64,000 nt of DNA. It comes from Rhodoferax sp. Its GTDB lineage: Bacteria; Pseudomonadota; Gammaproteobacteria; Burkholderiales; Burkholderiaceae_C. The stretch covers positions 124,001-188,000 of the forward strand of contig NZ_JAMPYG010000001.1 in assembly GCF_023700745.1 (NCBI RefSeq), read 5' to 3'. Below are positions 38,420-46,994 of this stretch, one piece after another. The notes under the pieces are model-generated. The model saw only the letters and a program-made list of their open reading frames with translations, made no database searches and was not told the origin of the DNA. Each line of letters opens with the position of its first letter. Positions within the stretch are counted from its first letter, which is position 1. The translations under genes were made by a program, and so were the position numbers.

Positions 38420-39903
38420 CAGCGAGACTCTCCAATCAGTGCCGCAGCAGCCTCCGAGGCGGAGCCAATCGTGAACGAAGTGTCGAGTCCGAAATACACA
38501 ATGGCCAGCACCAAAATGGCCGTGGGTACCGACATCAACCAGGGTGTCGGCGCGACATTGGCTGTGTCCTGGCGCGGCTCACGGAGATACGCCGCTTCGA
38601 CAAAGCGCCAGACATAAACGGCGGCAAGCAGGGACGACAGGACAATCATGAAGACCAGCCACCACTGGCCTTTTTCCAAGGCCGCCAACAGCAAGTACCA
38701 CTTGCTGATAAAACCGGCCGTGCCTGGAACACCCATCAGGGACAGTCCGCCGATCACAATGCCGAAGCTGGCCAGTGGCATGCGTTTGCCCAGACCCTGC
38801 ACCCGTGCCAGGCTGGTGCCTCCCACGCCGAGTGCAACGCATCCCAGCAGCATGAAGATGGCGCCCTTGGTCACGCCATGGTTGAACAGGTGCACGATGC
38901 TGGCGGTCAGGCCGTTGACCGAGTTAAAAGACAGGCCGAGGATGATGTAGCCGATTTGCGCCACGCTGGAATAAGCAAACAGCCGTTTCAGGTCGGTCTG
39001 GAAAATGGCGATGGTGGAGGCCGCGAACATGCCGGCCAGCGCCAGCAGCAACATCATTTCTGCCATCGGCAGCTTGGTAAATACCGCAGATTCACCAAAC
39101 ACCGAAAAATAGAAGCGCAGCAGCACATACACCGCCACCTTGGTGGCCGTTGCTGATAAAAAGGCCGAAACTGCCGAGGGGGCATAGGTATAGGCATTGG
39201 GCAACCACTGATGCAGTGGGAACAAGGCCAGCTTGAGCGAGACACCTACGGTAATGAAGGCCAATGCGGCCAATACCGGCCGCGTGCCCTGTACCGAGGC
39301 AATACGCAGCCCCATGTCAGCCAGGTTCAGTGTGCCTGTCATCAGGTAAAGCAAACCGATGCCGATGACCAGAAAAGTGGCACCGATGGAACCCATGAGC
39401 AGGTACTGGTAAGCTGCAAACAGCGCACGGCGATCGCGTCCGAGTGCGATCAGTACATAGGCTGACAGCGAGGAGACTTCCAGGAAAACAAAAATATTGA
39501 AAGCATCTCCGGTGATCGCAATGCCGAGTAGTCCTGCCAGACACAGCACAAACATGGTGTAAAAAAGATAGTGCTGTGGTGGTGGTACTTCAGCTTCGAT
39601 GCTGGCACGACTGAAAGGCAGCACCAGGGCGGCAATGCCAGACACCAGTACCAGCATGAAAGAGTTAAAACGGTCAATCCGGTATTCGATGCCCCAGGGT
39701 GCCGGCCAGTTACCGATGGCGTAGCTGATGGCGCCGCTGCTGGCTACCTGCAAGCACAATAAGACCGAAATCGCCAGGGCGATCCAGCTTGCCACCAGCG
39801 CCACGGCAAATGCCACACTGCGCCGGCGCAGCAAGACCGTGAGTGGTGCCGCAATCAGGGGAACTACAACTTGCAGTGCAGGCAGGTGCTGGGCCAAATT
39901 CAT
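38419..39903 (-). CDS. mnhD: Mrp antiporter subunit D (first copy)
   Basis: A 494-residue MrpD-type subunit with about 14 membrane helices. FNIFVFLEVSSLSAYVLIAL, then KLALFPLHQWLPNAYTYAPS and LSATATKVAVYVLLRFYFSV mark the proton channel, and DLKRLFAYSSVAQIGYIILG is a further conserved block. Its position directly after mnhC, with stop and start overlapping (TCAT on this strand), is that of MrpD in all Mrp operons, so this copy is the true MrpD. It likely exchanges Na+ or K+ for protons together with its neighbours. Confidence 0.9.
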   Translation of the reverse strand: MNLAQHLPALQVVVPLIAAPLTVLLRRRSVAFAVALVASWIALAISVLLCLQVASSGAISYAIGNWPAPWGIEYRIDRFNSFMLVLVSGIAALVLPFSRASIEAEVPPPQHYLFYTMFVLCLAGLLGIAITGDAFNIFVFLEVSSLSAYVLIALGRDRRALFAAYQYLLMGSIGATFLVIGIGLLYLMTGTLNLADMGLRIASVQGTRPVLAALAFITVGVSLKLALFPLHQWLPNAYTYAPSAVSAFLSATATKVAVYVLLRFYFSVFGESAVFTKLPMAEMMLLLALAGMFAASTIAIFQTDLKRLFAYSSVAQIGYIILGLSFNSVNGLTASIVHLFNHGVTKGAIFMLLGCVALGVGGTSLARVQGLGKRMPLASFGIVIGGLSLMGVPGTAGFISKWYLLLAALEKGQWWLVFMIVLSSLLAAVYVWRFVEAAYLREPRQDTANVAPTPWLMSVPTAILVLAIVYFGLDTSFTIGSASEAAAALIGESR

Positions 39904-40295
39904 GTTGCGGTACCGTTGTCTTCTGATTGGGCTTCCTGGGTCAGGATGTCATCTTCTTCGATGGTGTCGTAGGCTTCGCGAATGCGCACCACCAGGGCCA
40001 GACCCAAGGCCAGGGTCGCCACCCCCACCACGATGGCCGTCAGAATCAGGACGTGGGGCAGGGGGTTGGAGTAAACCGTGAACGCGTCACTCAGGATGGG
40101 GGCCGTGCCGCCAATCAGTTTGGCCGGTGCAATGTAGAGCAGGTAAACCGACGTCTGAAAAATGCCGAGGCCGATCAGTTTCTTGATCAGATTCGTTCGC
40201 GAGGTGACAATGAACAAGCCCGCCACCATCAGAAAGATCGTGATGAAATAGGTGAAGTGGCTGCCCAGTGTCATGGATGTCGTGGCGCCGGTCAT
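39900..40295 (-). CDS. mnhC: Mrp antiporter subunit C (NuoK-like)
   Basis: A 131-residue membrane protein with three helices, homologous to NuoK. FTYFITIFLMVAGLFIVTSR opens the protein and NLIKKLIGLGIFQTSVYLLYI, seen here in part, carries the family block. The region DPLPHVLILTAIVVGVATLA appears as NPLPHVLILTAIVVGVATLA with the conserved PHVLILTAIV. The C-terminal tail is acidic. It overlaps mnhB at its start (ATGA) and mnhD at its stop. Confidence 0.9.
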   Translation of the reverse strand: MTGATTSMTLGSHFTYFITIFLMVAGLFIVTSRTNLIKKLIGLGIFQTSVYLLYIAPAKLIGGTAPILSDAFTVYSNPLPHVLILTAIVVGVATLALGLALVVRIREAYDTIEEDDILTQEAQSEDNGTAT

Positions 40296-40720
40296 TCTTC
40301 GTCCACCTTGCCGCGATCCGCGAACATGTAAAAGATTTTCAGCATGACGCCCGACACCGTGGTGGCCACGCCCACCTCGACCCAGAAAATGCCGCGGTGC
40401 TGGCCGTGTACCGGGTTAGGGTCCAGCACAAAGTAATCAAGGTAATTGCCGCCCAGCAGCAGTCCCGCCACGCCGACCCCGGCATAAATCAGCACACCAA
40501 TCGCCATCATGGACTCCACCAGGGGCTCGGGGACCACTTTGCGGGCATCGGCCAAACCATAAATCAGGGCATAAAAAATAACAGCCGCCGCCAGAATCAC
40601 ACCCGCCTGGAAACCACCACCCGGACCAAAATCGCCATGAAACTGCACATACAGGGCAAACAACAAAATGAACGGGATCAACAGCTTGGCAATCACCCGC
40701 AGGATCAGGTCGTTTTTCAT
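40292..40720 (-). CDS. mnhB: Mrp antiporter subunit B
   Basis: A 142-residue membrane protein with four helices. LFALYVQFHGDFGPGGGFQA holds the GHxxPGGGF-like family motif (here HGDFGPGGGF), and GVILAAAVIFYALIYGLADA follows. MrpB is needed for complex stability and antiport in studied Mrp systems. It overlaps the DUF4040 gene upstream by four bases and mnhC downstream, which fits a strictly coupled operon. Confidence 0.9.
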   Translation of the reverse strand: MKNDLILRVIAKLLIPFILLFALYVQFHGDFGPGGGFQAGVILAAAVIFYALIYGLADARKVVPEPLVESMMAIGVLIYAGVGVAGLLLGGNYLDYFVLDPNPVHGQHRGIFWVEVGVATTVSGVMLKIFYMFADRGKVDEE

Positions 40721-41232
40721 AGCTTGCGCCCCTTGCGACGACGTCGCAACAGGGCGACAACACCGGCGCCTGCGGTGAAGACCACCGTGGTTTCACCCAA
40801 AGTGTCATAGCCACGGTAACTGGCCAATACGGCAGTGACCACATTGGGGACGTCAACCTCCTGCTTGAGCTCATTGAGATAACGTGGCACCACATGCATG
40901 TGAATCGGCGCCTTGGGGTCTGAAAATTCAGGTAGGCCAAGGGTGCCATAGATCAACATGCCGCCGACAGACATGGAGACCAACAGTGGCAGCAATGGTT
41001 TGTTGGGTGCGTGCGCCTCTTCGCTTTTACCCAGGTAAAGCGCACCCAGCAGAAGAACAGTCGAGATGCCCGCGCCCACTGCGGCCTCGGTCATGGCCAC
41101 GTCCACCGCGTCCATCGCCACCAGCACGGTAGCCATCAGGAAGCTGTAGATGCCACTGAGCACAATCACGCCAAACAGGTTGCGGTTGCGGATGATGCCT
41201 ACAACACTCACCGCCATCATCAGCATCAACAC
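40717..41232 (-). CDS. MbhD/MbhE-like (DUF4040) subunit, equivalent to the MrpA C-terminus
   Basis: About 171 residues with four or five helices. The first part (GIIRNRNLFGVIVLSGIYSF and then MDAVDVAMTEAAVGAGISTV) is the DUF4040/MbhD domain; the rest (LGLPEFSDPKAPIHMHVVPRY, shown here to its end in pieces, and RGYDTLGETTVVFTAGAGVV) is MbhE-like. In most bacteria these domains are fused to the C-terminus of MrpA; here they are a free-standing gene. GTG at 41232 is the first usual start, but a strong GAGGAG lies 8 bases before an in-frame ATC at 41253, so the true start may be there. It precedes mnhB. Confidence 0.82.
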   Translation of the reverse strand: MLMLMMAVSVVGIIRNRNLFGVIVLSGIYSFLMATVLVAMDAVDVAMTEAAVGAGISTVLLLGALYLGKSEEAHAPNKPLLPLLVSMSVGGMLIYGTLGLPEFSDPKAPIHMHVVPRYLNELKQEVDVPNVVTAVLASYRGYDTLGETTVVFTAGAGVVALLRRRRKGRKL

Positions 41233-41240
41233 ATTGATGA

Positions 41241-41570
41241 TTAAGGTTTCGATGGTGTTTTCTCCTCAATGGCCAGCAGCGGTTTGAGCCCTCTCACCAT
41301 GGCGGCACGTGCCAATGCATGCGTGGCTGTCGGGCTGACAAACAGGATCAATAGACCTAGCATGATGAGTTTGACGGTCACCAGGGTGAGACCTGCCTGC
41401 AACATCAGTCCCAACAGGATCAGGCCAGCGCCCAGTGTTTCGATCACGCTGGCAGCGTGCATGCGGGTGTAAAAATCGGGCATGCGCAGCAAGCCAATGG
41501 CGCCCACAATGCAAAAAACACCGCCAAGCGTCAAACTGAACCAGCTCACTGACGTGATGAGTAAATTCAT
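41241..41570 (-). CDS. mnhG: Mrp antiporter subunit G
   Basis: A 109-residue protein with three helices. GGVFCIVGAIGLLRMPDFYT with RMHAASVIETLGAGLILLGL is the MrpG signature, where LRMPDFYTRMHA is nearly invariant. It overlaps mnhF by four bases at its start. Order E-F-G then DUF4040-B-C-D differs from the classical A-B-C-D-E-F-G. Confidence 0.92.
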   Translation of the reverse strand: MNLLITSVSWFSLTLGGVFCIVGAIGLLRMPDFYTRMHAASVIETLGAGLILLGLMLQAGLTLVTVKLIMLGLLILFVSPTATHALARAAMVRGLKPLLAIEEKTPSKP

Positions 41571-41872
41571 GCACTGGGCTCCTCTTTGCTGGTGGATTCT
41601 TCTTTGTCATCCCCTGGGTCGCCCAAATCCCCGCGCCGGAAATACTTCAAGACAGCAATCGTGCCGATCACGTTGAGCAAACCATAGACGATGGCCAGAT
41701 CCAGAAACTCGGGACGTCCGTTCAGGAAGCCCAGAACCGCCAGCAACAGCATGGCTACCGTACCAATGGTGTTGGCGGCCTGCGCACGGTCGAAAACAGT
41801 TGGCCCCAAAGTGGCACGCGCCAGGGCCAGGGCCAGTGTGACCAGCAGCGCAATGGCGGCGACCGAGAACAT
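41567..41872 (-). CDS. mnhF: Mrp antiporter subunit F
   Basis: A 101-residue membrane protein with three helices. RATLGPTVFDRAQAANTIGT is the family block (GPTVFDRxxAxN) and FLDLAIVYGLLNVIGTIAVL the third helix. The last 25 residues are a charged tail, KYFRRGDLGDPGDDKEES, facing the cytoplasm. Start and stop overlap the neighbouring genes mnhE and mnhG. MrpF has been linked to bile/ cation resistance in other systems; here the role is inferred from family only. Confidence 0.9.
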   Translation of the reverse strand: MFSVAAIALLVTLALALARATLGPTVFDRAQAANTIGTVAMLLLAVLGFLNGRPEFLDLAIVYGLLNVIGTIAVLKYFRRGDLGDPGDDKEESTSKEEPSA

Positions 41873-42348
41873 CAGGCCTTGCCCTCGCAGGCAGTGACGC
41901 GCCGATCCATTTCACTGTCGACCACCCCTTGCGCAGAGGCGCGGGTCAAACCGTGCACCAAAAATTCTTTGGCATGCGCTTCAATCGTGATGGTACCGGG
42001 TGTCAGTGTGATGGAGTTGGCGTGCAACACCAAGCCGACATCCGTTTTTTGGGAAGGCGTGAAGCGCACCAGCGTCGGACTGATGGGCAGTTTGGGATGC
42101 ACGATGATTTTGCTGACATCCCAGGCCGATTTGATGATTTCCTTGAAGAGCCAGACCCAATAGATCAAGGCACGAGGCCCCAACTGGATCGGGTGCCCTT
42201 CATCGTCAACGACGTTCATGCGTCGTGCAAACCAGGTTACAGCCAACGCACAACCCACACCCGAGGCCAGCAGAAATGGCGTAAAAAAGCCTGACAGCAG
42301 AAGCCAGAAAAGGTATAAAAAAATCAACAGGCTGAATGAACGAATCAC
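41872..42348 (-). CDS. mnhE: Mrp antiporter subunit E
   Basis: About 158 residues, the first gene of the ten-gene antiporter operon. Two N-terminal helices (SFSLLIFLYLFWLLLSGFF and PFLLASGVGCALAVTWFA) are followed by YWVWLFKEIIKSAWDVSKII and NSITLTPGTITIEAH, both MrpE signatures. The frame is open to 42486, but the extra 46 residues do not look like MrpE; GTG at 42348 gives the usual length and was chosen, although no good ribosome-binding site precedes it. The operon promoter should lie between here and ghrB at 42554. Confidence 0.82.
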   Translation of the reverse strand: MIRSFSLLIFLYLFWLLLSGFFTPFLLASGVGCALAVTWFARRMNVVDDEGHPIQLGPRALIYWVWLFKEIIKSAWDVSKIIVHPKLPISPTLVRFTPSQKTDVGLVLHANSITLTPGTITIEAHAKEFLVHGLTRASAQGVVDSEMDRRVTACEGKA

Positions 42349-42553
42349 GGGGAATGGCAGTTGAGAAATTTTAAATTTGCGCGATTGTAGACAAGTATGA
42401 AATGGTATTGATACCGTCAAAATCGAATCAAGAGATTCAGAAAAATTGTTGCGCAGCGAAGGGCTGCATGGTGCCAAATAAGCCATTTGATCGCGGACAA
42501 TGGTACTTTAAAAATCATGCTTCACGCCTATTAACCGTGTCAGGAGTCTTAAG

Positions 42554-43534
42554 ATGAAACCGAATATTTTGGTTGCGCGCGCTGTTTTCCCGGAAATATT
42601 AACGCTGCTGGAGCAGCATTTTCAGGTCACATCCAATCAGGAAGATGCGCTTTGGACCCCGGCACAACTGATCGAGCAATTGCAAGGCAAACAAGGCGCC
42701 TTCACCACCGGCAGCCAGCGCATTGATGCCGACCTTCTGGCGGCTTGTCCCGAACTCAAAATTTGCGCCAATATGGCCGTGGGTTACAACAACTTTGATC
42801 TCGATGCCATGACCGCTGCCGGTGTGGTGGCCACGAACACCCCAGATGTCCTGACCGAAACCACCGCCGATTTTGGCTTTGCCTTGATCATGGCCACAGC
42901 CCGGCGCATGGCGGAAAGCGAGCGTTTTTTGCGTGCCGGTTTGTGGAACAGCTGGCGCTATGACATGTTTGCCGGCTCTGATGTGCACGGCAGCACGCTG
43001 GGCATCCTGGGCATGGGACGCATTGGTCAGGCTATCGCCCGGCGCGGCGCCCACGGCTTTGGCATGAAAGTCATCTATCACAATCGCTCACGGCTGGACG
43101 CGGCCACTGAACTGGCGTGCGGCGCGACACTGGTCAGCAAGCAGGAGCTTCTGGCACAGTCAGATCATTTGATACTGGTACTGCCATATTCACCCGAGGC
43201 CCACCACGCCATCGGTGCAGCGGAACTGGCGCAAATGAAACCCACCGCCACGCTGATCAACATTGCGCGCGGCGGCATCGTTGACGATGCCGCTCTGGCC
43301 GCCGCCTTGAAGCAAGGCACCATTGCCGCTGCGGGGCTCGACGTGTTCGAGGGTGAGCCCAGAGTGCATCCGGATTTGTTGACCGTGCCCAATGTGGTGC
43401 TGACCCCGCATATTGCCAGCGCCACCATGCCGACCCGCTTGGCCATGGCGCAACTCGCTGCTGACAACCTGATTGGCTACTTGGTGCATGGCAAAGCCCT
43501 GACGCCGCTGAACCTGCCGTCTGCCCGCGCGTGA
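42554..43534 (+). CDS. ghrB: D-2-hydroxyacid dehydrogenase, glyoxylate/hydroxypyruvate reductase type
   Basis: A 326-residue NAD(P)H-dependent 2-ketoacid reductase. The Rossmann motif GMGRIG is at 153-158, and the catalytic residues are R239 (NIARGGIVDD), E268 and H286 (LTPHIAS). VGYNNFDLDAMTAAGV and NTPDVLTETTADFGFALI match GhrB/hydroxypyruvate and gluconate 2-ketoreductases. An Arg or Ser after the second beta strand (HNRSRLD) suggests preference for NADPH. CAGGAG stands about nine bases before the ATG. It is divergent from the antiporter operon. Confidence 0.86.
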   Translation: MKPNILVARAVFPEILTLLEQHFQVTSNQEDALWTPAQLIEQLQGKQGAFTTGSQRIDADLLAACPELKICANMAVGYNNFDLDAMTAAGVVATNTPDVLTETTADFGFALIMATARRMAESERFLRAGLWNSWRYDMFAGSDVHGSTLGILGMGRIGQAIARRGAHGFGMKVIYHNRSRLDAATELACGATLVSKQELLAQSDHLILVLPYSPEAHHAIGAAELAQMKPTATLINIARGGIVDDAALAAALKQGTIAAAGLDVFEGEPRVHPDLLTVPNVVLTPHIASATMPTRLAMAQLAADNLIGYLVHGKALTPLNLPSARA

Positions 43535-43577
43535 TGTGCCACCCGTTTCCCTGTCTACTGCGCCATAGGCTTGAAGT

Positions 43578-44948
43578 GTGAACACTTTTTTCGTTTGGCC
43601 CTTGCTCGTTCTGGGGCTGTTCAATCTGGCCTTGCTGATCAGCGTGTTTTTGCGGAGCTCGCGCACCGACACGCCCCAAGCAGAGCAACTGATGCAACAG
43701 GTCAGGGAGAGCGCTGATCGGCTGGAGCGTGAGCTGCGCCGCGACATCCTGGATGCCTCGCGCGAGAGCCGCCAGGAACTGGCGCTGTCCCTGTCCACCT
43801 TTCAACAAACCCTGGTGCAACAGGGCGCGGAAGCCACGCGCACGCAAAACACGCAAATCGATGCCTTTGGCCAGCAGCTTGCCGTGCTGCAAAAAACCTT
43901 GCACGACACGCTCGCCAGCCAGCTCTCGGGTTTGAGTGAGTCCAACGCCCGGCGCATGAACGAAATCCGTGAAACACTCGAAAAGCAGCTGGCGCAATTG
44001 CAGACCAGCAATGCGGGCAAGCTCGATGAAATGCGTGCCACGGTCGACGAAAAACTGCAAAGCACACTGCAGGCGCGTCTGGGTGAGAGCTTCAAGCAGG
44101 TGGCCGACCGCCTGGAGCAGGTCCATAAGGGCCTGGGTGAAATGCAGACCCTGGCCCAGGGCGTGGGTGACCTCAAGCATCTGCTCTCCAACGTCAAGAC
44201 GCGGGGTATTTTTGGCGAGGCACAACTGGCTTCGCTGCTGGAACAGGTGTTTGTGCCCGACCAGTACACGGCGCAGGTGGCAACGCGCCCGGGCAGCAAG
44301 AACGTGGTCGACTTCGCCATCAAGCTGCCGGGCCGGTCTGAATCAGGTGCGCCCTTGTGGTTGCCGATCGACGCCAAGTTTCCCAACGAAGACTATGAAC
44401 GTCTGCTCGACGCCCAGGGTCGCGCCGATGCATTGGCGGCAGAACTGGCGGCGCGCGCTCTGGAGCAGCGGATCCGCCTGGAAGCCAAATCAATCGCTGA
44501 GAAATACCTGGAGCCACCGTTCACCACCGACTTTGCCATCTTGTTCCTGCCCACTGAAGGACTGTACGCGGAAGTGCTGCGCCGCCCCGGTCTGATGGAA
44601 TCCTTGCAGCGTGACAGCCGGGTCACGCTGGCGGGCCCCACCACCTTGCTGGCCATGCTGAGCTCGTTGCAAATGGGCTTCAGAACCCTGGCGCTGGAGA
44701 AGCGCTCCAGCGAAGTTTGGCAGGTGCTGGGCGCTGTCAAAACCGAATTCGGCAAGTTTGGCGACGTGCTGGCCAAGGTCAAGTCACAAACCGAAACCGT
44801 GCTCAAGACCATCGACGGTGCACAAAACCGCAGCCGCGCCATGGGGCGGGCACTCAAGAACGTGGAGGCGCTGTCCGACACCCAAAGCGCTGCCCTGATC
44901 GTGCACGACGCTGATCTCGACAGCCCGGACGGGCCAGCGGTGCCGTGA
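43578..44948 (+). CDS. rmuC: DNA recombination protein RmuC-like
   Basis: A 456-residue RmuC-family protein, thought to limit inversions between short repeats. An N-terminal membrane helix (about 4-24) is followed by a long coiled coil (about 35-190, with many Gln, Glu and Ala) and the nuclease-like RmuC domain (about 195-430: GIFGEAQLASLLEQVFVPDQ, LPIDAKFPNEDYERLLDA, FTTDFAILFLPTEGLYAEVL). The start is GTG at 43578. It is 43 bp after ghrB and overlaps the MFS gene by four bases (GTGA). Confidence 0.9.
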   Translation: MNTFFVWPLLVLGLFNLALLISVFLRSSRTDTPQAEQLMQQVRESADRLERELRRDILDASRESRQELALSLSTFQQTLVQQGAEATRTQNTQIDAFGQQLAVLQKTLHDTLASQLSGLSESNARRMNEIRETLEKQLAQLQTSNAGKLDEMRATVDEKLQSTLQARLGESFKQVADRLEQVHKGLGEMQTLAQGVGDLKHLLSNVKTRGIFGEAQLASLLEQVFVPDQYTAQVATRPGSKNVVDFAIKLPGRSESGAPLWLPIDAKFPNEDYERLLDAQGRADALAAELAARALEQRIRLEAKSIAEKYLEPPFTTDFAILFLPTEGLYAEVLRRPGLMESLQRDSRVTLAGPTTLLAMLSSLQMGFRTLALEKRSSEVWQVLGAVKTEFGKFGDVLAKVKSQTETVLKTIDGAQNRSRAMGRALKNVEALSDTQSAALIVHDADLDSPDGPAVP

Positions 44949-46120
44949 CCACCGCCGTGGCTCCGTTGGGGTCGGTGGCACTAACCCGCCTGATTGGCGG
45001 GCACATCAGCTTGCACGCCTGCATGGCCGGCATGCGCATGGCTGCGCCGCTGATGGCGCTGCGCGAAGGGCACAGCGCGCTGGCGGTGGGTTTGTTGTTG
45101 TCGCTATTTGCCCTGACCCAGGTATTTCTGGCATTGCCTGCTGGACGTTATGCGGACCGCAACGGATTCAAACGGCCAGTGGGTTTATGTGTGCTGGCCG
45201 CCAGTGCGGGGGGCGGTCTGGCGGTGGCATTTCCAATCTTTCCTGTGCTGTGCCTGAGCGCCCTGATGACAGGCGGTGCTACCGGCGTGGCCTCCATCAG
45301 CCTGCAGCGCCATGTCGGGCGTTCGGCGCAAAACAACACCGAACTCAAGCGCATGTTCAGCTGGCTTTCAATTGGGCCGGCGCTATCGAACTTCATCGGT
45401 CCTCTGATGGCCGGCTTGCTGATTGACCTGGCGGGCTTCCGGATGGCATTTTTTGCGCTGGCCTGCCTGCCCTTGATGACCTGGTTGTGGGTACGTCACA
45501 CCCTGGAGTTGCCGCCCGTGCCGGTCAGGACCGGTGCAGACAAAGGGGGCGCCTGGGATTTGCTGCGTGAGCCAATGATGCGCCGGCTGATGCTGGTGAA
45601 CTGGTTGCTGTCGTCCTGCTGGGACGTGCACACCTTTGTGGTCCCGGTGCTGGGACACGAGCGGGGTTTGAGCGCCTCGGCCATTGGCGCGATTCTGGGC
45701 AGTTTTGCCCTGGCCGCCACGGCAGTCAGGGTTGCCTTGCCGCTGTTGGCGGCCCATGTGCATGAATGGGTGGTGGTGTCCACGGCGATGCTGAGCACCG
45801 GATTGTTGTTTGCGCTTTACCCGTTCATGCCTGATGCGCTGACGATGGGCCTGTGCTCCGTTTTACTGGGTCTGTCACTGGGCTCGGTTCAGCCCATGAT
45901 CATGAGTACCTTGCACCAGATCACACCCGAGGCGCGCCATGGCGAAGCCTTGGGATTCCGTTTGATGGCCATCAACGCATCCAGCGTACTGATGCCCTTG
46001 TTGTTTGGCAGCGCCGGCGCCGTCATGGGCGTATCGCTGGTGTTCTGGACTGTGGGTGCCAGCGTGGCTGCCGGTGCGCGCTCGGCCTGGCACCTGCGCC
46101 CACCCGCTCACAAGCCGTAG
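44945..46120 (+). CDS. major facilitator superfamily transporter
   Basis: A 391-residue protein with about 12 membrane helices. The loop after helix 2 carries FLALPAGRYADRNGFKRPVG, a version of the MFS A-motif (GxxxDRxGxR), and a central loop of about 20 residues divides the two halves. No substrate motif is recognised; drug or metabolite export are the commonest roles for this shape. The start is GTG at 44945, overlapping the rmuC stop, so the two are co-translated. It is convergent with the LOG gene and overlaps it by 13 bp at the 3' end. Confidence 0.82.
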   Translation: MTTAVAPLGSVALTRLIGGHISLHACMAGMRMAAPLMALREGHSALAVGLLLSLFALTQVFLALPAGRYADRNGFKRPVGLCVLAASAGGGLAVAFPIFPVLCLSALMTGGATGVASISLQRHVGRSAQNNTELKRMFSWLSIGPALSNFIGPLMAGLLIDLAGFRMAFFALACLPLMTWLWVRHTLELPPVPVRTGADKGGAWDLLREPMMRRLMLVNWLLSSCWDVHTFVVPVLGHERGLSASAIGAILGSFALAATAVRVALPLLAAHVHEWVVVSTAMLSTGLLFALYPFMPDALTMGLCSVLLGLSLGSVQPMIMSTLHQITPEARHGEALGFRLMAINASSVLMPLLFGSAGAVMGVSLVFWTVGASVAAGARSAWHLRPPAHKP

Positions 46121-46992
46121 AAGTTCTTGATGACCGCCCAGGCGGCTTCGGGTTCATCCGCATACTGGAAAAGCTTGAGGTCTTCTGCGGCGATCGCGCC
46201 TTCCTCGACCAGGATATCGATATTGAGCAGTCGTTTCCAGTATTCGGTGCCATAGAGCACGATGGGTACGGGTTTGGCTTTGCGAGTCTGTACCAGGGTG
46301 ATGACCTCAAACAACTCGTCGAGCGTGCCAAAGCCGCCGGGAAAAGCCACCAGCGCCTTGGCCCGCATCATGAAGTGCATCTTGCGCAAGGCAAAGTAGT
46401 GAAACTTGAAGCTGAGGGTGGGCGTGACGTAAGGATTGTGTTTTTGTTCGTGAGGCAGGGCGATGTTCAGGCCCACGCTTGGCGCGCCCATTTCATGCGC
46501 GCCACGGTTGGCTGCTTCCATGATGCCGGGGCCTCCGCCAGTAGCAATAAACAGGCGCTCCTCGGGTCGGCGGTGCATGCTGTAACCAGCCACCAGCCGG
46601 GCAAACAGACGAGCCTGGTCGTAATAGTGCGCGTTACGCACCAACCGATGCGCCAAAGCCAGGGCACTGGCGTCACCGCTGAGTTGAGCCTCGTAGAGGC
46701 TGTTCTTGGCATCTTCCGGTGCTGGAAAGCGGGCGCTGCCAAACACCACCACCGTATTTTCAATGCCTTGTTCAGCCTGGTCCAGATCAGGTTTGAGCAT
46801 TTCCAGTTGAAAGCGGATACCGCGGGTTTCCCGGCGCAGCAGGAACTCGGGGTCAGCAAAAGCCAGGCGGTAAGCATCAGCTTCCAGCGGGTTACCTTGG
46901 TCGGCGTAATTTTGCAGTTCGGCCCAGGCATCTGCCAAGCGACGTTCGGTCAGGTGCTGGGGGGTATTTTTGACGTGATTCATGACAGCCAT
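46108..46992 (-). CDS. LOG-family (TIGR00730) nucleotide 5'-monophosphate phosphoribohydrolase
   Basis: About 294 residues, the long bacterial LOG form. The fold signatures are VVVFGSARFPAPEDAK, IATGGGPGIMEAANRGAHE and VAFPGGFGTLDELFEVITL; PGGFGTxxE binds the ribose phosphate. LOG enzymes split nucleoside monophosphates into a free base and ribose 5-phosphate. About 90 N-terminal residues before the domain are helical and typical of the long (PpnN-like) forms, though shorter than PpnN itself. ATG at 46992 or 46983 are both possible. It follows the PRPP-synthetase-like gene with overlap of the frames, in one operon with the phosphorylase. Confidence 0.87.
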   Translation of the reverse strand: MAVMNHVKNTPQHLTERRLADAWAELQNYADQGNPLEADAYRLAFADPEFLLRRETRGIRFQLEMLKPDLDQAEQGIENTVVVFGSARFPAPEDAKNSLYEAQLSGDASALALAHRLVRNAHYYDQARLFARLVAGYSMHRRPEERLFIATGGGPGIMEAANRGAHEMGAPSVGLNIALPHEQKHNPYVTPTLSFKFHYFALRKMHFMMRAKALVAFPGGFGTLDELFEVITLVQTRKAKPVPIVLYGTEYWKRLLNIDILVEEGAIAAEDLKLFQYADEPEAAWAVIKNFYGL

Positions 46993-46994
46993 TT

